A stretch of DNA of 64,000 nucleotides from CAZCBX01 sp964497185 (GTDB lineage: Bacteria > Bdellovibrionota_G > JALEGL01 > JAGRMV01): assembly GCA_964497185.1 (NCBI GenBank), contig CAZCBX010000014.1, positions 6,625-70,624 of the forward strand. Reading direction: 5' to 3'. A program made the translations under genes and the position numbers. This document shows positions 37,701 through 45,333 of this stretch, piece after piece. How positions within the stretch are numbered: the first letter of the stretch is position 1; every line of letters starts with the position of its first letter. The notes under the pieces are model-generated. The model was not told the origin of the DNA. It saw only the letters and a list, made by a program, of their open reading frames with translations, and searched no databases.

Positions 37701-37876
37701 CCACTGCCTATGGCATTGGGGGATCCGATGCCATGTTGGTACCTATGACGTTGGCCATGGCATGGGGCCTGACCAGCGGTACATTGCTTACATTGATTTG
37801 GGTGCCTTGTAGCTATGCCATCGTAGAAGATGTGTCAGACCGGTTCAAACGCTTTCGCGCATCGTTTCGCAGTTAA
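34793..37876 (+). CDS. RND-family efflux transporter (AcrB/HAE1-like)
   Basis: The protein has 1027 aa with the RND layout: one N-terminal membrane helix, a large periplasmic loop (about 35-330), five helices with GMMVDNSVVISENYTRLR in helix 4, a second loop and a C-terminal helix set. The second Asp of the usual DD pair is Asn here (VDN), a common variant. PAVDFAMSTIVTVYDGAS near the start is family-typical. It pairs with the TolC-like gene; no membrane fusion protein is encoded beside them. The exported substrate is unknown. Confidence 0.92.
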   Translation: MLHLSRFFLRNQKFTFVLTLFVLVFGLSGLLRLNSESYPAVDFAMSTIVTVYDGASTEDIETKITKPIEDELRGVAGIKDVNSVSQPGLSRIFVRGDIDNANVDKLMADLQRAVDRAQLPTDLPDPPLFTEIKSEEFPVVEIAIVGSNENRQRDLLADLLKEEIEDNKNILEVRPVGYQEREFEINLDVDKMNQQYVSVDEVLRAIERRNVNIPGGHLETETSQQLLRVEGKINDAKDIENILIRSNSSNQHIYLKDVATVIDGQEEATILTTHNGKEATLLIATKKAGADTLELVEQIDQKIELFRKKAQGKFEINVYFNEALNVKNRVSVLTGNALTGLALVIVFLLIFLPGRIGIMASLSLPIAVMATLAFMPMFGMNLDAITILALVIAIGMMVDNSVVISENYTRLRGDGMSSREAILSSLQTLWLPITATAFTTIAAFLPMLVTKGIMGEFIRFIPIIVTIALLMSLFESFFLLPMRLDGTASKQSKKQSDWFQRKFLPTFEKVVSAAVRFRYVTLGIFFAVLAGCFVLMGVFNTFILFPPDQTEIYAARVETTPGSTLEYTHSKVTQLVRAIDAKLGGSINHIVARTGISTLGPNDPKEKESENVGIILMYVNDDTKFNTPHTEVLDDLRSIPIEGYTVTYEAAINGPPVGEPVNATFRSNDSKHLETVIGEIKTHMEGLQGLRDVTIQDVYGDEEVFVRIDHSKADRLGLTTQQVGNAIRAAISGKQVSDVNLRNKEVDLTVRFKAPSRQNLEDLGAIMLQGRGGYLVPLSSFATFDVQPPTAFIKRFDYKRSKTLTANIDTDVISSVEANQALMEKFNELHKEYKDVSLVFGGEEENTKESLESLFNALILSLIGIFALLVFLFNSYLRPLVIMSTIPLGLVGFSIAFYLHGRPISFLALIGIIGLGGIIVNSGIVLITFIEELRSEKTDMPLHEILTKASGLRLRAVVVSSLTTISGLLPTAYGIGGSDAMLVPMTLAMAWGLTSGTLLTLIWVPCSYAIVEDVSDRFKRFRASFRS

Positions 37877-37911
37877 TCATCCGCTTGGGCTAACAAACCA
37901 CGGCTTGTTTT

Positions 37912-38334
37912 CTATCCGGCTGTGGCAATAACTTTAAATTCAACCGCGATGGGCGTGGGCAAACTGCCCACTTCAATGGTGGTTCGCGTGGGGCCTATGC
38001 TGGCAAAAGTGGCGTTGTAAACTTCGTTAAAACCTTGAAAGTGATTTTTCATATCGGTTAAAAATACTTGCACGTCGACCACGTTTTCTAGTTTGGTGCC
38101 ACTGGCTTCACAAATCATGCGCACGTTATCAATCACCGCTTGCGTTTGTCGGCGGATATCATGATGGGTCACCTGTCCAGACGCATCAAAGGTGACACCC
38201 GGAATATCCGACGTGCCTTTTTGGCGTGGGCCCACGCCTGATAGAAAAATCAGATCGCCCACGCGCCGAGCATGGGGGTATGCACCCACGGCTTCTGGGG
38301 CATCTTGACTGTCATATTTTTGTTGATTGCTCAT
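37912..38334 (-). CDS. RidA-family deaminase, probable 2-aminomuconate deaminase
   Basis: The 140-aa protein has the RidA fold pattern: GAYPHARRVGDLIFLSGVGPR, the central VIDNVRMICEASGTKLENVVDVQVFLTDM and the closing GSLPTPIAVEFKVIA. RidA enzymes hydrolyse imines; some members act as 2-aminomuconate deaminase. The neighbouring 2-aminomuconic semialdehyde dehydrogenase, dioxygenase and decarboxylase make that the likely role. It lies 12 nt after the dehydrogenase gene. Confidence 0.85.
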   Translation of the reverse strand: MSNQQKYDSQDAPEAVGAYPHARRVGDLIFLSGVGPRQKGTSDIPGVTFDASGQVTHHDIRRQTQAVIDNVRMICEASGTKLENVVDVQVFLTDMKNHFQGFNEVYNATFASIGPTRTTIEVGSLPTPIAVEFKVIATAG

Positions 38335-38346
38335 ACACGGTCTTTC

Positions 38347-39852
38347 TTAGAGTATAGGTTTGATACAAATGGTTTTGGTTTCACTGTAAAAATCGAGTGA
38401 GTGATCGCCACCCTCACGGCCCATGCCCGACGCCTTCATGCCTCCAAACGGCACGCGCAAATCACGCAAAAGCCATGTGTTGATCCATACGGTTGCCGTT
38501 TCAAGCGCTTGGGCCATTTTTATGGCAAGATTTTTATCTTGGGTAAAAATGCTGCTGCATAAGCCATAAGGACAGCGATTGACACGATCAACCGCTTCCA
38601 TCGGATCATCAAAGGATTCGAGCGTAATCACGGGGCCGAAAATTTCTTCATGGTGCAAGGGGTGCTCGGTGGGCACATTGGATAAAATGGTGGGGCGAAG
38701 GTAATAGCCCTCGGGGTTTTGTGTGCAAACTTCTATGTTTTCATCCCCTGTCAATAACGTTGCGCCGGCCGAAAGCCATGCTTGAATGCAGCCCTGTACT
38801 TTTTGTAAATGTTCTTTGGACACCAGCGGACCCATAAAAGAATCTTCGTGACTGGGGTGACCCACCACCAATTTTTTGGTTTTTTGAACCAACTTTTCTG
38901 TAAATGCGTCGATGATGGACGCATGAACCAGCACTCTTTCAGCACAAAGACATATTTCTCCTTGGTTTAAAAAAGCGGCCCGAATCACGGTATCTATGGT
39001 TTCATCTAAGGGCGCGTCGCCGTGTACAATCAAAGGGTTTTTTCCACCCAGCTCCAACGATGTTTTTTTCATGGAGGCGGCCGCGCTTTGCGCAATTTTT
39101 TTTCCAGTGCTGCTGCCACCTGTAAACGAAATCAAAGCAACATCTGGGTGATCAATCAGCGCAGCACCCACATTTGGGCCATCGCCATGCACAATGTTGA
39201 ATACACCTGGCTTCAATCCAACCGCCTGGGTGACTTCGGCCAAAAGATTGGCGGTCATGGGCGTGATCTCGGATGGTTTGCACACCACGACATTGCCCAT
39301 GGCAAGTGCAGGTGCCACCTTCCAGGTCAGCAAATAAATTGGGAGATTCCATGGGGTGATCAACCCACACACGCCCACCGGCTGTCGAATCACCTGATGC
39401 TCCACTTGATCTTGGCGGGGATACGCATCTGTTGGCTTGGATAAAATATGGTTGGCAAAGAAACGAAAGTTTTCAATGGCGCGGGCGATGTCCATTTGCT
39501 TGGCCAGCCATTGTGGTTTCCCGTTGTCTTTGGATTCAGCGCATGCAAATTCGTCCAGCCTTTTTTCAATTTCGTTGGCGATGGCATGCAACATTTCAGA
39601 CCGTGTGCGCATGTTTGTTTGGGTCCAGTGAGGCAGAGCATTCATGGCTGCATTGACTGCCAAATCCACGTCTTGCTGATTTGAAGCGCTGACCTGTGCG
39701 TACACATGGCCATCCGCAGGATTAAAAACATCCATCGTGCGACCAGACAGCGAAGGTTGAAAAGAGCCTTCGATAAAATTGGTGATCTGCTTCACCTTCC
39801 CGTTGTAAATCGATGCTTGTTTTAGGGCAAGTTTTTCAAAAAGGCCGCACAT
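38347..39852 (-). CDS. Aldehyde dehydrogenase, probable 2-aminomuconic 6-semialdehyde dehydrogenase
   Basis: An NAD-dependent aldehyde dehydrogenase: PWNLPIYLLTWKVAPALAMG, SFTGGSSTGKKIA, the general base in LELGGKNPL and the nucleophile Cys in NQGEICLCAERV. The GEICLC form and the C-terminal PFGGMKASGMGREGG resemble the semialdehyde dehydrogenases of the aminomuconate and hydroxymuconate routes. The start is uncertain: the ATG at 39852 has no clear ribosome site, and the conserved part begins near KQITNFIEGSF. It is divergent from the dioxygenase gene. Confidence 0.85.
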   Translation of the reverse strand: MCGLFEKLALKQASIYNGKVKQITNFIEGSFQPSLSGRTMDVFNPADGHVYAQVSASNQQDVDLAVNAAMNALPHWTQTNMRTRSEMLHAIANEIEKRLDEFACAESKDNGKPQWLAKQMDIARAIENFRFFANHILSKPTDAYPRQDQVEHQVIRQPVGVCGLITPWNLPIYLLTWKVAPALAMGNVVVCKPSEITPMTANLLAEVTQAVGLKPGVFNIVHGDGPNVGAALIDHPDVALISFTGGSSTGKKIAQSAAASMKKTSLELGGKNPLIVHGDAPLDETIDTVIRAAFLNQGEICLCAERVLVHASIIDAFTEKLVQKTKKLVVGHPSHEDSFMGPLVSKEHLQKVQGCIQAWLSAGATLLTGDENIEVCTQNPEGYYLRPTILSNVPTEHPLHHEEIFGPVITLESFDDPMEAVDRVNRCPYGLCSSIFTQDKNLAIKMAQALETATVWINTWLLRDLRVPFGGMKASGMGREGGDHSLDFYSETKTICIKPIL

Positions 39853-39899
39853 GAAATCGCGATGTACAGCTTCTGGTTCTTTTGGTAGGCTGTTGGCCT

Positions 39900-40403
39900 A
39901 TGATCATGCCGTTTCATTTAAAAACCTGGTTGGAAGAAAATCAGGACAAACTCAAACCGCCGGTCAGCAACTGTGAAATTTTTCCCGACAGCGATTTTAT
40001 TGTGATGGTTGTCGGAGGCCCCAACCAGCGGGATGATTACCACATCAATCAAGGTCCCGAATTTTTCTATCAGCTGCAAGGCGAGATGAAACTTCGCATA
40101 CTGGAAGAAGGCCAGCCCAAAGACCTGGTTATTGGGGAGGGCGATGTTTTTGTACTGCCGTCTAACGTACCGCACAGCCCTCAACGAAAGGCCGACACCA
40201 TTGGTTTGGTGATTGAGGAAAAAAGAAAAGCGGGACAGGAGGACGGATTTTTATGGATTTGCAGCCAATGTCATACAAAATTGTATGAGGAGTTCATTCA
40301 CGTGCAAGACATTGTCAAACAGCTGCCTGAAGTTTTTTCTCGTTTTTATGACAACCCTCAACACACCACCTGCTCCAACTGCGGACACGTGGCAACGAGA
40401 TAA
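39900..40403 (+). CDS. nbaC: 3-hydroxyanthranilate 3,4-dioxygenase
   Basis: The enzyme opens the ring of 3-hydroxyanthranilate to 2-amino-3-carboxymuconate semialdehyde. The cupin iron ligands appear in RDDYHINQGPEFFYQ (His and Glu) and in SNVPHSPQR (second His). The bacterial form carries a C-terminal rubredoxin-like metal site, seen as WICSQCHTK and TTCSNCGH. The 167 aa fit. The ATG at 39900 or 39906 is likely the start. It lies 2 nt before the decarboxylase gene. Confidence 0.93.
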   Translation: MIMPFHLKTWLEENQDKLKPPVSNCEIFPDSDFIVMVVGGPNQRDDYHINQGPEFFYQLQGEMKLRILEEGQPKDLVIGEGDVFVLPSNVPHSPQRKADTIGLVIEEKRKAGQEDGFLWICSQCHTKLYEEFIHVQDIVKQLPEVFSRFYDNPQHTTCSNCGHVATR

Positions 40404-40405
40404 GC

Positions 40406-41419
40406 ATGCTATCCATTGACATCCACACCCACATCCTGCCTAAAAACATTCCCGCCTGGGCCAAACAGTTTGGGTATGGCGGCTTTATAGAGCTAGACCA
40501 TCATAAACCCTGTTGTGCCAAAATGATGTTGGACGATGGGCATTTTTTTAGAGAAATCGAAAGCAACTGTTGGGACCCCCAACAACGAATCACCGAATGC
40601 GATCAGCTGCAAGTGCAGGTGCAGGTGCTTTCTACGGTTCCTGTAATGTTTAGCTACTGGACGAAACCCAAAGATGGTTTGGACGTGGCTCGTTTTTTAA
40701 ATGATCACATTGCTTCCATCGTGCGCGATCATCCCAAACGTTTTGTGGGCTTGGGCACCTTGCCCATGCAAGATCCAACACTGGCGGTTGAAGAGCTGCA
40801 TCGATGCGTGAACGAGCTTGGCCTTGCTGGCGCTCAGATTGGCACCCATATCAACGACATCAATTTAGACAATGCCGATTTATTCCCCGTTTTCGAACAA
40901 GCGCAAGCCTTAAACGCATGTATTTTTGTGCACCCCTGGGACATGATGGGCAAGCAAACATTGACCAAGTATTGGTTGCCTTGGCTGGTGGGCATGCCTG
41001 CTGAAAGTTCGCGGGCCATTTGCAGCTTAATTTTTGGCGGTGTGCTTGAGCGGCTTCCCAACTTAAAAATTGCGTTTGCCCATGGTGGCGGCTCTTTTCC
41101 CGCAACGCTCGGTCGCATTGAACATGGGTTTCATGTCAGACCTGATCTCTGTGCCATTGACAACAACGTTAACCCACGCAAATACGTCAAGCAAATGTAC
41201 GTAGACTCGTTGGTTCATGACCCCCATGCGCTTCGCTTCTTAATTGATCTTTTTGGCACAAGCCAAATTGCGCTGGGCAGCGACTATCCTTTTCCTTTGG
41301 GCGAACATCGACCCGGTGAGCTCATCAAACAAATTGAATTGAGTGAAGTGGATCGTGCCAAACTGCTTCACGAAAACGCCCTGCGTTGGCTCGGCATGCG
41401 CAAAGAGCAATTTCTTTAA
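40406..41419 (+). CDS. nbaD: 2-amino-3-carboxymuconate-6-semialdehyde decarboxylase
   Basis: ACMSD takes the dioxygenase product to 2-aminomuconic semialdehyde and keeps it from cyclising to quinolinate. The amidohydrolase-type zinc site is seen as IDIHTHILP, FVHPWDMMG and the Asp in ALGSDYPFPLGE; FAHGGGSFPATLGR is also family-typical. Length (337 aa) fits. It stands in one operon with the dioxygenase. Confidence 0.95.
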   Translation: MLSIDIHTHILPKNIPAWAKQFGYGGFIELDHHKPCCAKMMLDDGHFFREIESNCWDPQQRITECDQLQVQVQVLSTVPVMFSYWTKPKDGLDVARFLNDHIASIVRDHPKRFVGLGTLPMQDPTLAVEELHRCVNELGLAGAQIGTHINDINLDNADLFPVFEQAQALNACIFVHPWDMMGKQTLTKYWLPWLVGMPAESSRAICSLIFGGVLERLPNLKIAFAHGGGSFPATLGRIEHGFHVRPDLCAIDNNVNPRKYVKQMYVDSLVHDPHALRFLIDLFGTSQIALGSDYPFPLGEHRPGELIKQIELSEVDRAKLLHENALRWLGMRKEQFL

Positions 41420-41427
41420 AATGGTTT

Positions 41428-42603
41428 TTATGCTGCGTCGCCAGCCTTGGGTAGACTGAAATAAAACGTTGTGCCTTCGTTTTCAATGGAGTTAAGCCAT
41501 ATCTGGCCGTCATGTCGTTGAATGATTTTTTTGCAGATGCTTAGCCCAATTCCGGTGCCTTGGTATTGACCTTTGGCATGGAGCCGGCGAAACACTTCAA
41601 AAATTTGCTCTTGAAATTCCTCGCGAATGCCAATGCCATTGTCTTGAACGCCAAAAACATAGCGTTGAGGCTCTTCTCTACCAAAAATACGAATCACGGG
41701 ACCACGATCTTCGGGAATAAATTTTATGGCGTTGGTCACCAAATTTTGAAAAACTTGACTTAGCAAAGCAGACCCTTGGGGCACATGGGGCAATGGATCA
41801 ACACTCCATATCACTTTTTTTTCATTCAACTGTTGTTTCAATGTGTCCATGGTGTTCGCCACCACGCGATTCATATCAATGGGCTCGAAACTCAAGCTTT
41901 GTTTACTCGCACGCGATAAAGCAAGCAAATCAGTAATCAGTTGCTTCATCCGTTCGGCCGCATTTTTAACAATAGAAAAGTGTTTTTGCGTATCTTCATC
42001 AAATGCATTGGGGTTTTCTTCTTCAATGATGTCAATAAAGGTAAGAATTTTTCGAATGGGTTCTTGCAAGTCATGCGACGCACTGTATGCGAATTGCTCT
42101 AGGTCTTCGTTGGCTTGATTGAGCTTTTCATTGGCTTTTTCCAATTTGATTCGCTGTTCATTGATTTCTTGAAGACGCGCGGCAATCGTTTGTTCCAAAC
42201 TGGCCGATAAATCGCGATACTTTTTTTCTGACTCAGCCAGCTGCTTGTTTTTTTGTCGCTCCATTTGCAGGCTTTTGTCGCTCGACTCCACATACAATTG
42301 AAACACTTGCGCCACCAGCAACACGCACAAAATAGACAATAACCGATTGAGCCAGTCGATCCAGACTTCTGGTGAAGATTCAGAAATCAGCAAGCCCACA
42401 ATATTTAAAGAGACGCACAGAACCGTCACCCTGGTCAGTGCTTTGGCCTCTCCGATGAGAAAGGCCGTGAGCAAAATAATCAATACGTATGCGGCGCCCA
42501 TGGCCACACTTCCAGGGGTTAGATAATCAAGCAGAAAAAATATGCCGGCAAAACTGCCAATGACAACATAGTAAAGCCGATGGGTGAGCGCCGACGAGGT
42601 CAC
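41428..42603 (-). CDS. Membrane-bound sensor histidine kinase
   Basis: The N-terminal third holds about five to six membrane helices (to about residue 105), then a coiled coil (115-175), a HisKA domain with the phospho-acceptor His in YSASHDLQEPIRKI, and a HATPase domain with N box NLVTNAIKF, DNGIGI and GTGIGLSIC. No receiver domain or response regulator is next to it. The start is GTG, overlapping the stop of the upstream sensor gene (GTGA), so the two proteins probably act together. Confidence 0.88.
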   Translation of the reverse strand: MTSSALTHRLYYVVIGSFAGIFFLLDYLTPGSVAMGAAYVLIILLTAFLIGEAKALTRVTVLCVSLNIVGLLISESSPEVWIDWLNRLLSILCVLLVAQVFQLYVESSDKSLQMERQKNKQLAESEKKYRDLSASLEQTIAARLQEINEQRIKLEKANEKLNQANEDLEQFAYSASHDLQEPIRKILTFIDIIEEENPNAFDEDTQKHFSIVKNAAERMKQLITDLLALSRASKQSLSFEPIDMNRVVANTMDTLKQQLNEKKVIWSVDPLPHVPQGSALLSQVFQNLVTNAIKFIPEDRGPVIRIFGREEPQRYVFGVQDNGIGIREEFQEQIFEVFRRLHAKGQYQGTGIGLSICKKIIQRHDGQIWLNSIENEGTTFYFSLPKAGDAA

Positions 42604-42989
42604 TGTTTTTTGGTTTCTTGTGCTTTTTGAAGCACATCAATGACTTTGGGCAGTAAAGGAAGCATGGCGATGGCTGTAAGAATGGATGCTACGGCTGTGA
42701 TGGCTTTTACAATGCCCGAAAGATAATACTCCGATTGCCATATGTTGACCACTTCCATCAGGTGGGTGGTGCCACAGGCGACAATAAAAATGGCAAACGA
42801 AATAAATATCCAGTTAAACGGCAGTGCGCCTTTCGATTTACGCACGACATAGACCAAAATCAGGGGAATGGAATAATACGCCAATATAATGATGGCATCT
42901 GAAATCACGTGCAAAAGAATAAGATCGGGTTTCCATAAATAACAGTGTCCATGGGGCATAAAACCCACCGCTTCAAATACATGATTCAT
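42600..42989 (-). CDS. Stand-alone ethylene-receptor-like membrane domain
   Basis: Three membrane helices make up most of this 129-aa protein. They match the N-terminal sensor of plant and cyanobacterial ethylene receptors: SDAIIILAYYSIPLILVYVV holds the Asp-x-x-x-x-x-x-x-Tyr-x-x-Ile-Pro pattern of helix 1, and FAIFIVACGTTHLMEVVNIW holds the copper-binding Cys and His (C-G-T-T-H). In ETR1-type receptors this domain is fused to the kinase; here it is a separate gene overlapping it. AAGGA stands 8 nt before the ATG at 42989. Ethylene binding is inference. Confidence 0.85.
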   Translation of the reverse strand: MNHVFEAVGFMPHGHCYLWKPDLILLHVISDAIIILAYYSIPLILVYVVRKSKGALPFNWIFISFAIFIVACGTTHLMEVVNIWQSEYYLSGIVKAITAVASILTAIAMLPLLPKVIDVLQKAQETKKQ

Positions 42990-43101
42990 CCCGTTCATCC
43001 TTATTGCTTACTTTTTAATTTTGAACATTCACTCCAAAGAAAAGACTATAAAAATTCTTTCTATGAGGGAAGAGAAAACAAGGGTCTTTCATTGGTTGCA
43101 C

Positions 43102-43884
43102 CTACAAACAAGGGGTACGCCCACCATCGACTGGCACGTTGATTCCATTGATGTAGCCTGCTGCCGGACTGGCTAAAAATGCCACGGCAGCAGCCACTTC
43201 TTCAGGCTGCGCAAGCCGACCAGCAGGCACTTGGGATAACCATTGCTGATAAATTTCATCTGTAGTTTTTTTCAATCGTTGTGCAGCATTGGCTTGAAGC
43301 TGTTCCAAGCGACTGGTTTGTGTGAACCCAGGCAATACATTGTTGACCGTAATCCCATCTTTGGCGACCTCCATGGCCAACGTTTTAGACCATGAAGCCA
43401 CCGCACCGCGGATGGTGTTGGATACACCCAAATTGGCAATGGGTGCTTTGACCGAAGTGGAAATGATGTTCACAATCCGACCATAACCTGCGCTTTGCAT
43501 GCCGGGCAGCACGGACTGCACGAGTTTTTGATTGGCCAACACGTGCAAACGAAATGCTTGTTCAAATTCTTCCACATCTGCTTTTGCGATGGGGCCCCCT
43601 GGCGGCCCACCTGCATTGCACACCAAGATTTGAAAAGGACCTTGCACGTCAATGGCTTGCTTGATCGAAGTTGAAATGTCATCGGTTACAAGTAAATCCA
43701 TGGGCAAAATGGCGTGTTGGCCCGAAGGATTTAATTTTTTTTGCACTGCTTGCAAACGCGGCTGATCTCGGGCCACCAGTGTTACATTGGCCCCCAGTTC
43801 TGCCAATTCAATGGCAACTGCGGCACCAATGCCTTTGGAAGCACCACACACCAACGCATTTTTATTTTTTAATGAATGATTCAT
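43102..43884 (-). CDS. Short-chain dehydrogenase/reductase with atypical active site
   Basis: The Rossmann start ALVCGASKGIGAAVA, the NAG element VCNAGGPPGG and the C-terminal INVPVDGGRTPCL identify an SDR of 260 aa. The usual Ser-Tyr-x-x-x-Lys is not intact: after IISTSVKAPIANLG comes VSNTIRGAVASW, with Asn where Tyr is expected and Arg where Lys is expected. This variant recurs in one SDR subgroup. The substrate is unknown. The gene stands between murC and the kinase in the inserted block. Confidence 0.85.
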   Translation of the reverse strand: MNHSLKNKNALVCGASKGIGAAVAIELAELGANVTLVARDQPRLQAVQKKLNPSGQHAILPMDLLVTDDISTSIKQAIDVQGPFQILVCNAGGPPGGPIAKADVEEFEQAFRLHVLANQKLVQSVLPGMQSAGYGRIVNIISTSVKAPIANLGVSNTIRGAVASWSKTLAMEVAKDGITVNNVLPGFTQTSRLEQLQANAAQRLKKTTDEIYQQWLSQVPAGRLAQPEEVAAAVAFLASPAAGYINGINVPVDGGRTPCL

Positions 43885-43941
43885 GTCTTTTTTGTAGCAG
43901 GCAGTGCCTGTAACGCAATTGAAAAAACTAGAATATTATGT

Positions 43942-45324
43942 TCAGGACCGCTGCTTGTGAGTCGTTTTTTTTGTAAACATGTGAGCCGCTTGGGTAATGG
44001 ATCCTGCGCCCATGGTGCAAATGACATCGCCTGGTTTTACTTTTTTTCCAATGGCCGTCACGCCCTCTTCTATGCTCTGAACCAAGTGGCAGTGGGTGTG
44101 ATTACGCGCTTGAATGGTTTCTGCCAAATGCTCTGAGCTTATCCCTTCAATGGGCGTTTCACTGGCTTCGTATATGGGTGTAAGCCAAACATGATCCGCA
44201 TAATCAAAAACTTCCACATGCTTCTGCCATGTGTCGCGCAGCCTTGTGTAGCGGTGAGGTTGATACAGCACATGCACATTGGCCTGGCCTGCTTTTTTCT
44301 TTAATGCAATGAGCGTGGCTAGGATTTCAGTAGGGTGGTGTGCATAATCATCATACACGTCGGCGCCTTGGCATTGACCATGATAATCCATGCGCCGATC
44401 AATGCCCTGAAATGTTTTTAGGCTTTCCGTGATGGCTTCAGGCTTTAGACCCAGTCGGAGTCCTACGCCCACTGCACAGAGCGCATTTAACACATTGTGT
44501 TTGCCCAGCATAGGCAAGGTCAAGGTGGTTAACAAATCTTTGGCATTCCATACGTCAAACATCATGGAGCGCTTTTTGACCCGAATGCTATCGGCACGAA
44601 TCATCGCTTTCATGTTGGTGCCCACGGTCATCACGGGTTTATTGACATGCTCCAGCAAGGAATGAACTTCAGGATCATCAATGCATAAAATACTCAAACC
44701 ATCAAATGGAATGGAATTGGCAAATTGCGTAAACGCCTGTTTTAAATTGGCAAAATCACCGTAGTGATTCAAATGCTCATGGTCGATGTTGGTCATCACC
44801 GAAACTTCGGGCAAAAGCTGTAAAAATGATCCGTCACTTTCGTCGCTTTCGGCAACAAACCAGTCGGATTTGCCCACATAAGCATTGCTCTGCTTTCGTT
44901 TAAGCCGGCCTCCCAGCACAAAGGTGGGATCGAGATCGTTGTCGAGCATCATGTGGGCAATCATGGAGGTGGTGGTGGTTTTGCCATGTGATCCAGCCAC
45001 CACCACCGATCTTTTTTTACGCATCAGCTCAGCCATCATTTCAGCTCGGCGCAATATCGGAATGTTTTGGGCTTTGGCTGCCTGAAGTTCAGGATTGGAT
45101 GCAGGCACCGCAGAGGAATAAACCACCACGGTTGCGCCCTGAATGTTTTGCGCATGATGGCCTTTAAAAAGTCGTGCCCCTTTTTGACTGAGTTTGACGG
45201 TTTCTTGATTGGATCGCAAATCGCTGCCCTGAACCGTGTATCCCAAATCCAATAATACGTCGGCAATGGCCGACATGCCAATGCCGGCGATGCCAACAAA
45301 ATGAATGTGTTGATCTGCGTGCAT
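43942..45324 (-). CDS. murC: UDP-N-acetylmuramate--L-alanine ligase
   Basis: MurC adds the first L-Ala to UDP-MurNAc. HFVGIAGIGMSAIADVL is the opening dinucleotide-like fold, VVVAGSHGKTTTTSM the ATP loop and DDYAHHPTEI the C-terminal block; AESDESDGSFL is also MurC-specific. Length is 460 aa. It lies 9 nt after murG. murB, its usual next gene, is about 10.8 kb away behind the inserted block. Confidence 0.96.
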   Translation of the reverse strand: MHADQHIHFVGIAGIGMSAIADVLLDLGYTVQGSDLRSNQETVKLSQKGARLFKGHHAQNIQGATVVVYSSAVPASNPELQAAKAQNIPILRRAEMMAELMRKKRSVVVAGSHGKTTTTSMIAHMMLDNDLDPTFVLGGRLKRKQSNAYVGKSDWFVAESDESDGSFLQLLPEVSVMTNIDHEHLNHYGDFANLKQAFTQFANSIPFDGLSILCIDDPEVHSLLEHVNKPVMTVGTNMKAMIRADSIRVKKRSMMFDVWNAKDLLTTLTLPMLGKHNVLNALCAVGVGLRLGLKPEAITESLKTFQGIDRRMDYHGQCQGADVYDDYAHHPTEILATLIALKKKAGQANVHVLYQPHRYTRLRDTWQKHVEVFDYADHVWLTPIYEASETPIEGISSEHLAETIQARNHTHCHLVQSIEEGVTAIGKKVKPGDVICTMGAGSITQAAHMFTKKTTHKQRS

Positions 45325-45333
45325 CCTGATGTC

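Noticed and set aside
41428..42989. Sequencing frameshift splitting one ethylene-receptor gene
   Set aside because: The kinase has its own start and membrane helices, and the 4-nt GTGA overlap is a normal gene junction. It remains a possibility for the finding above.
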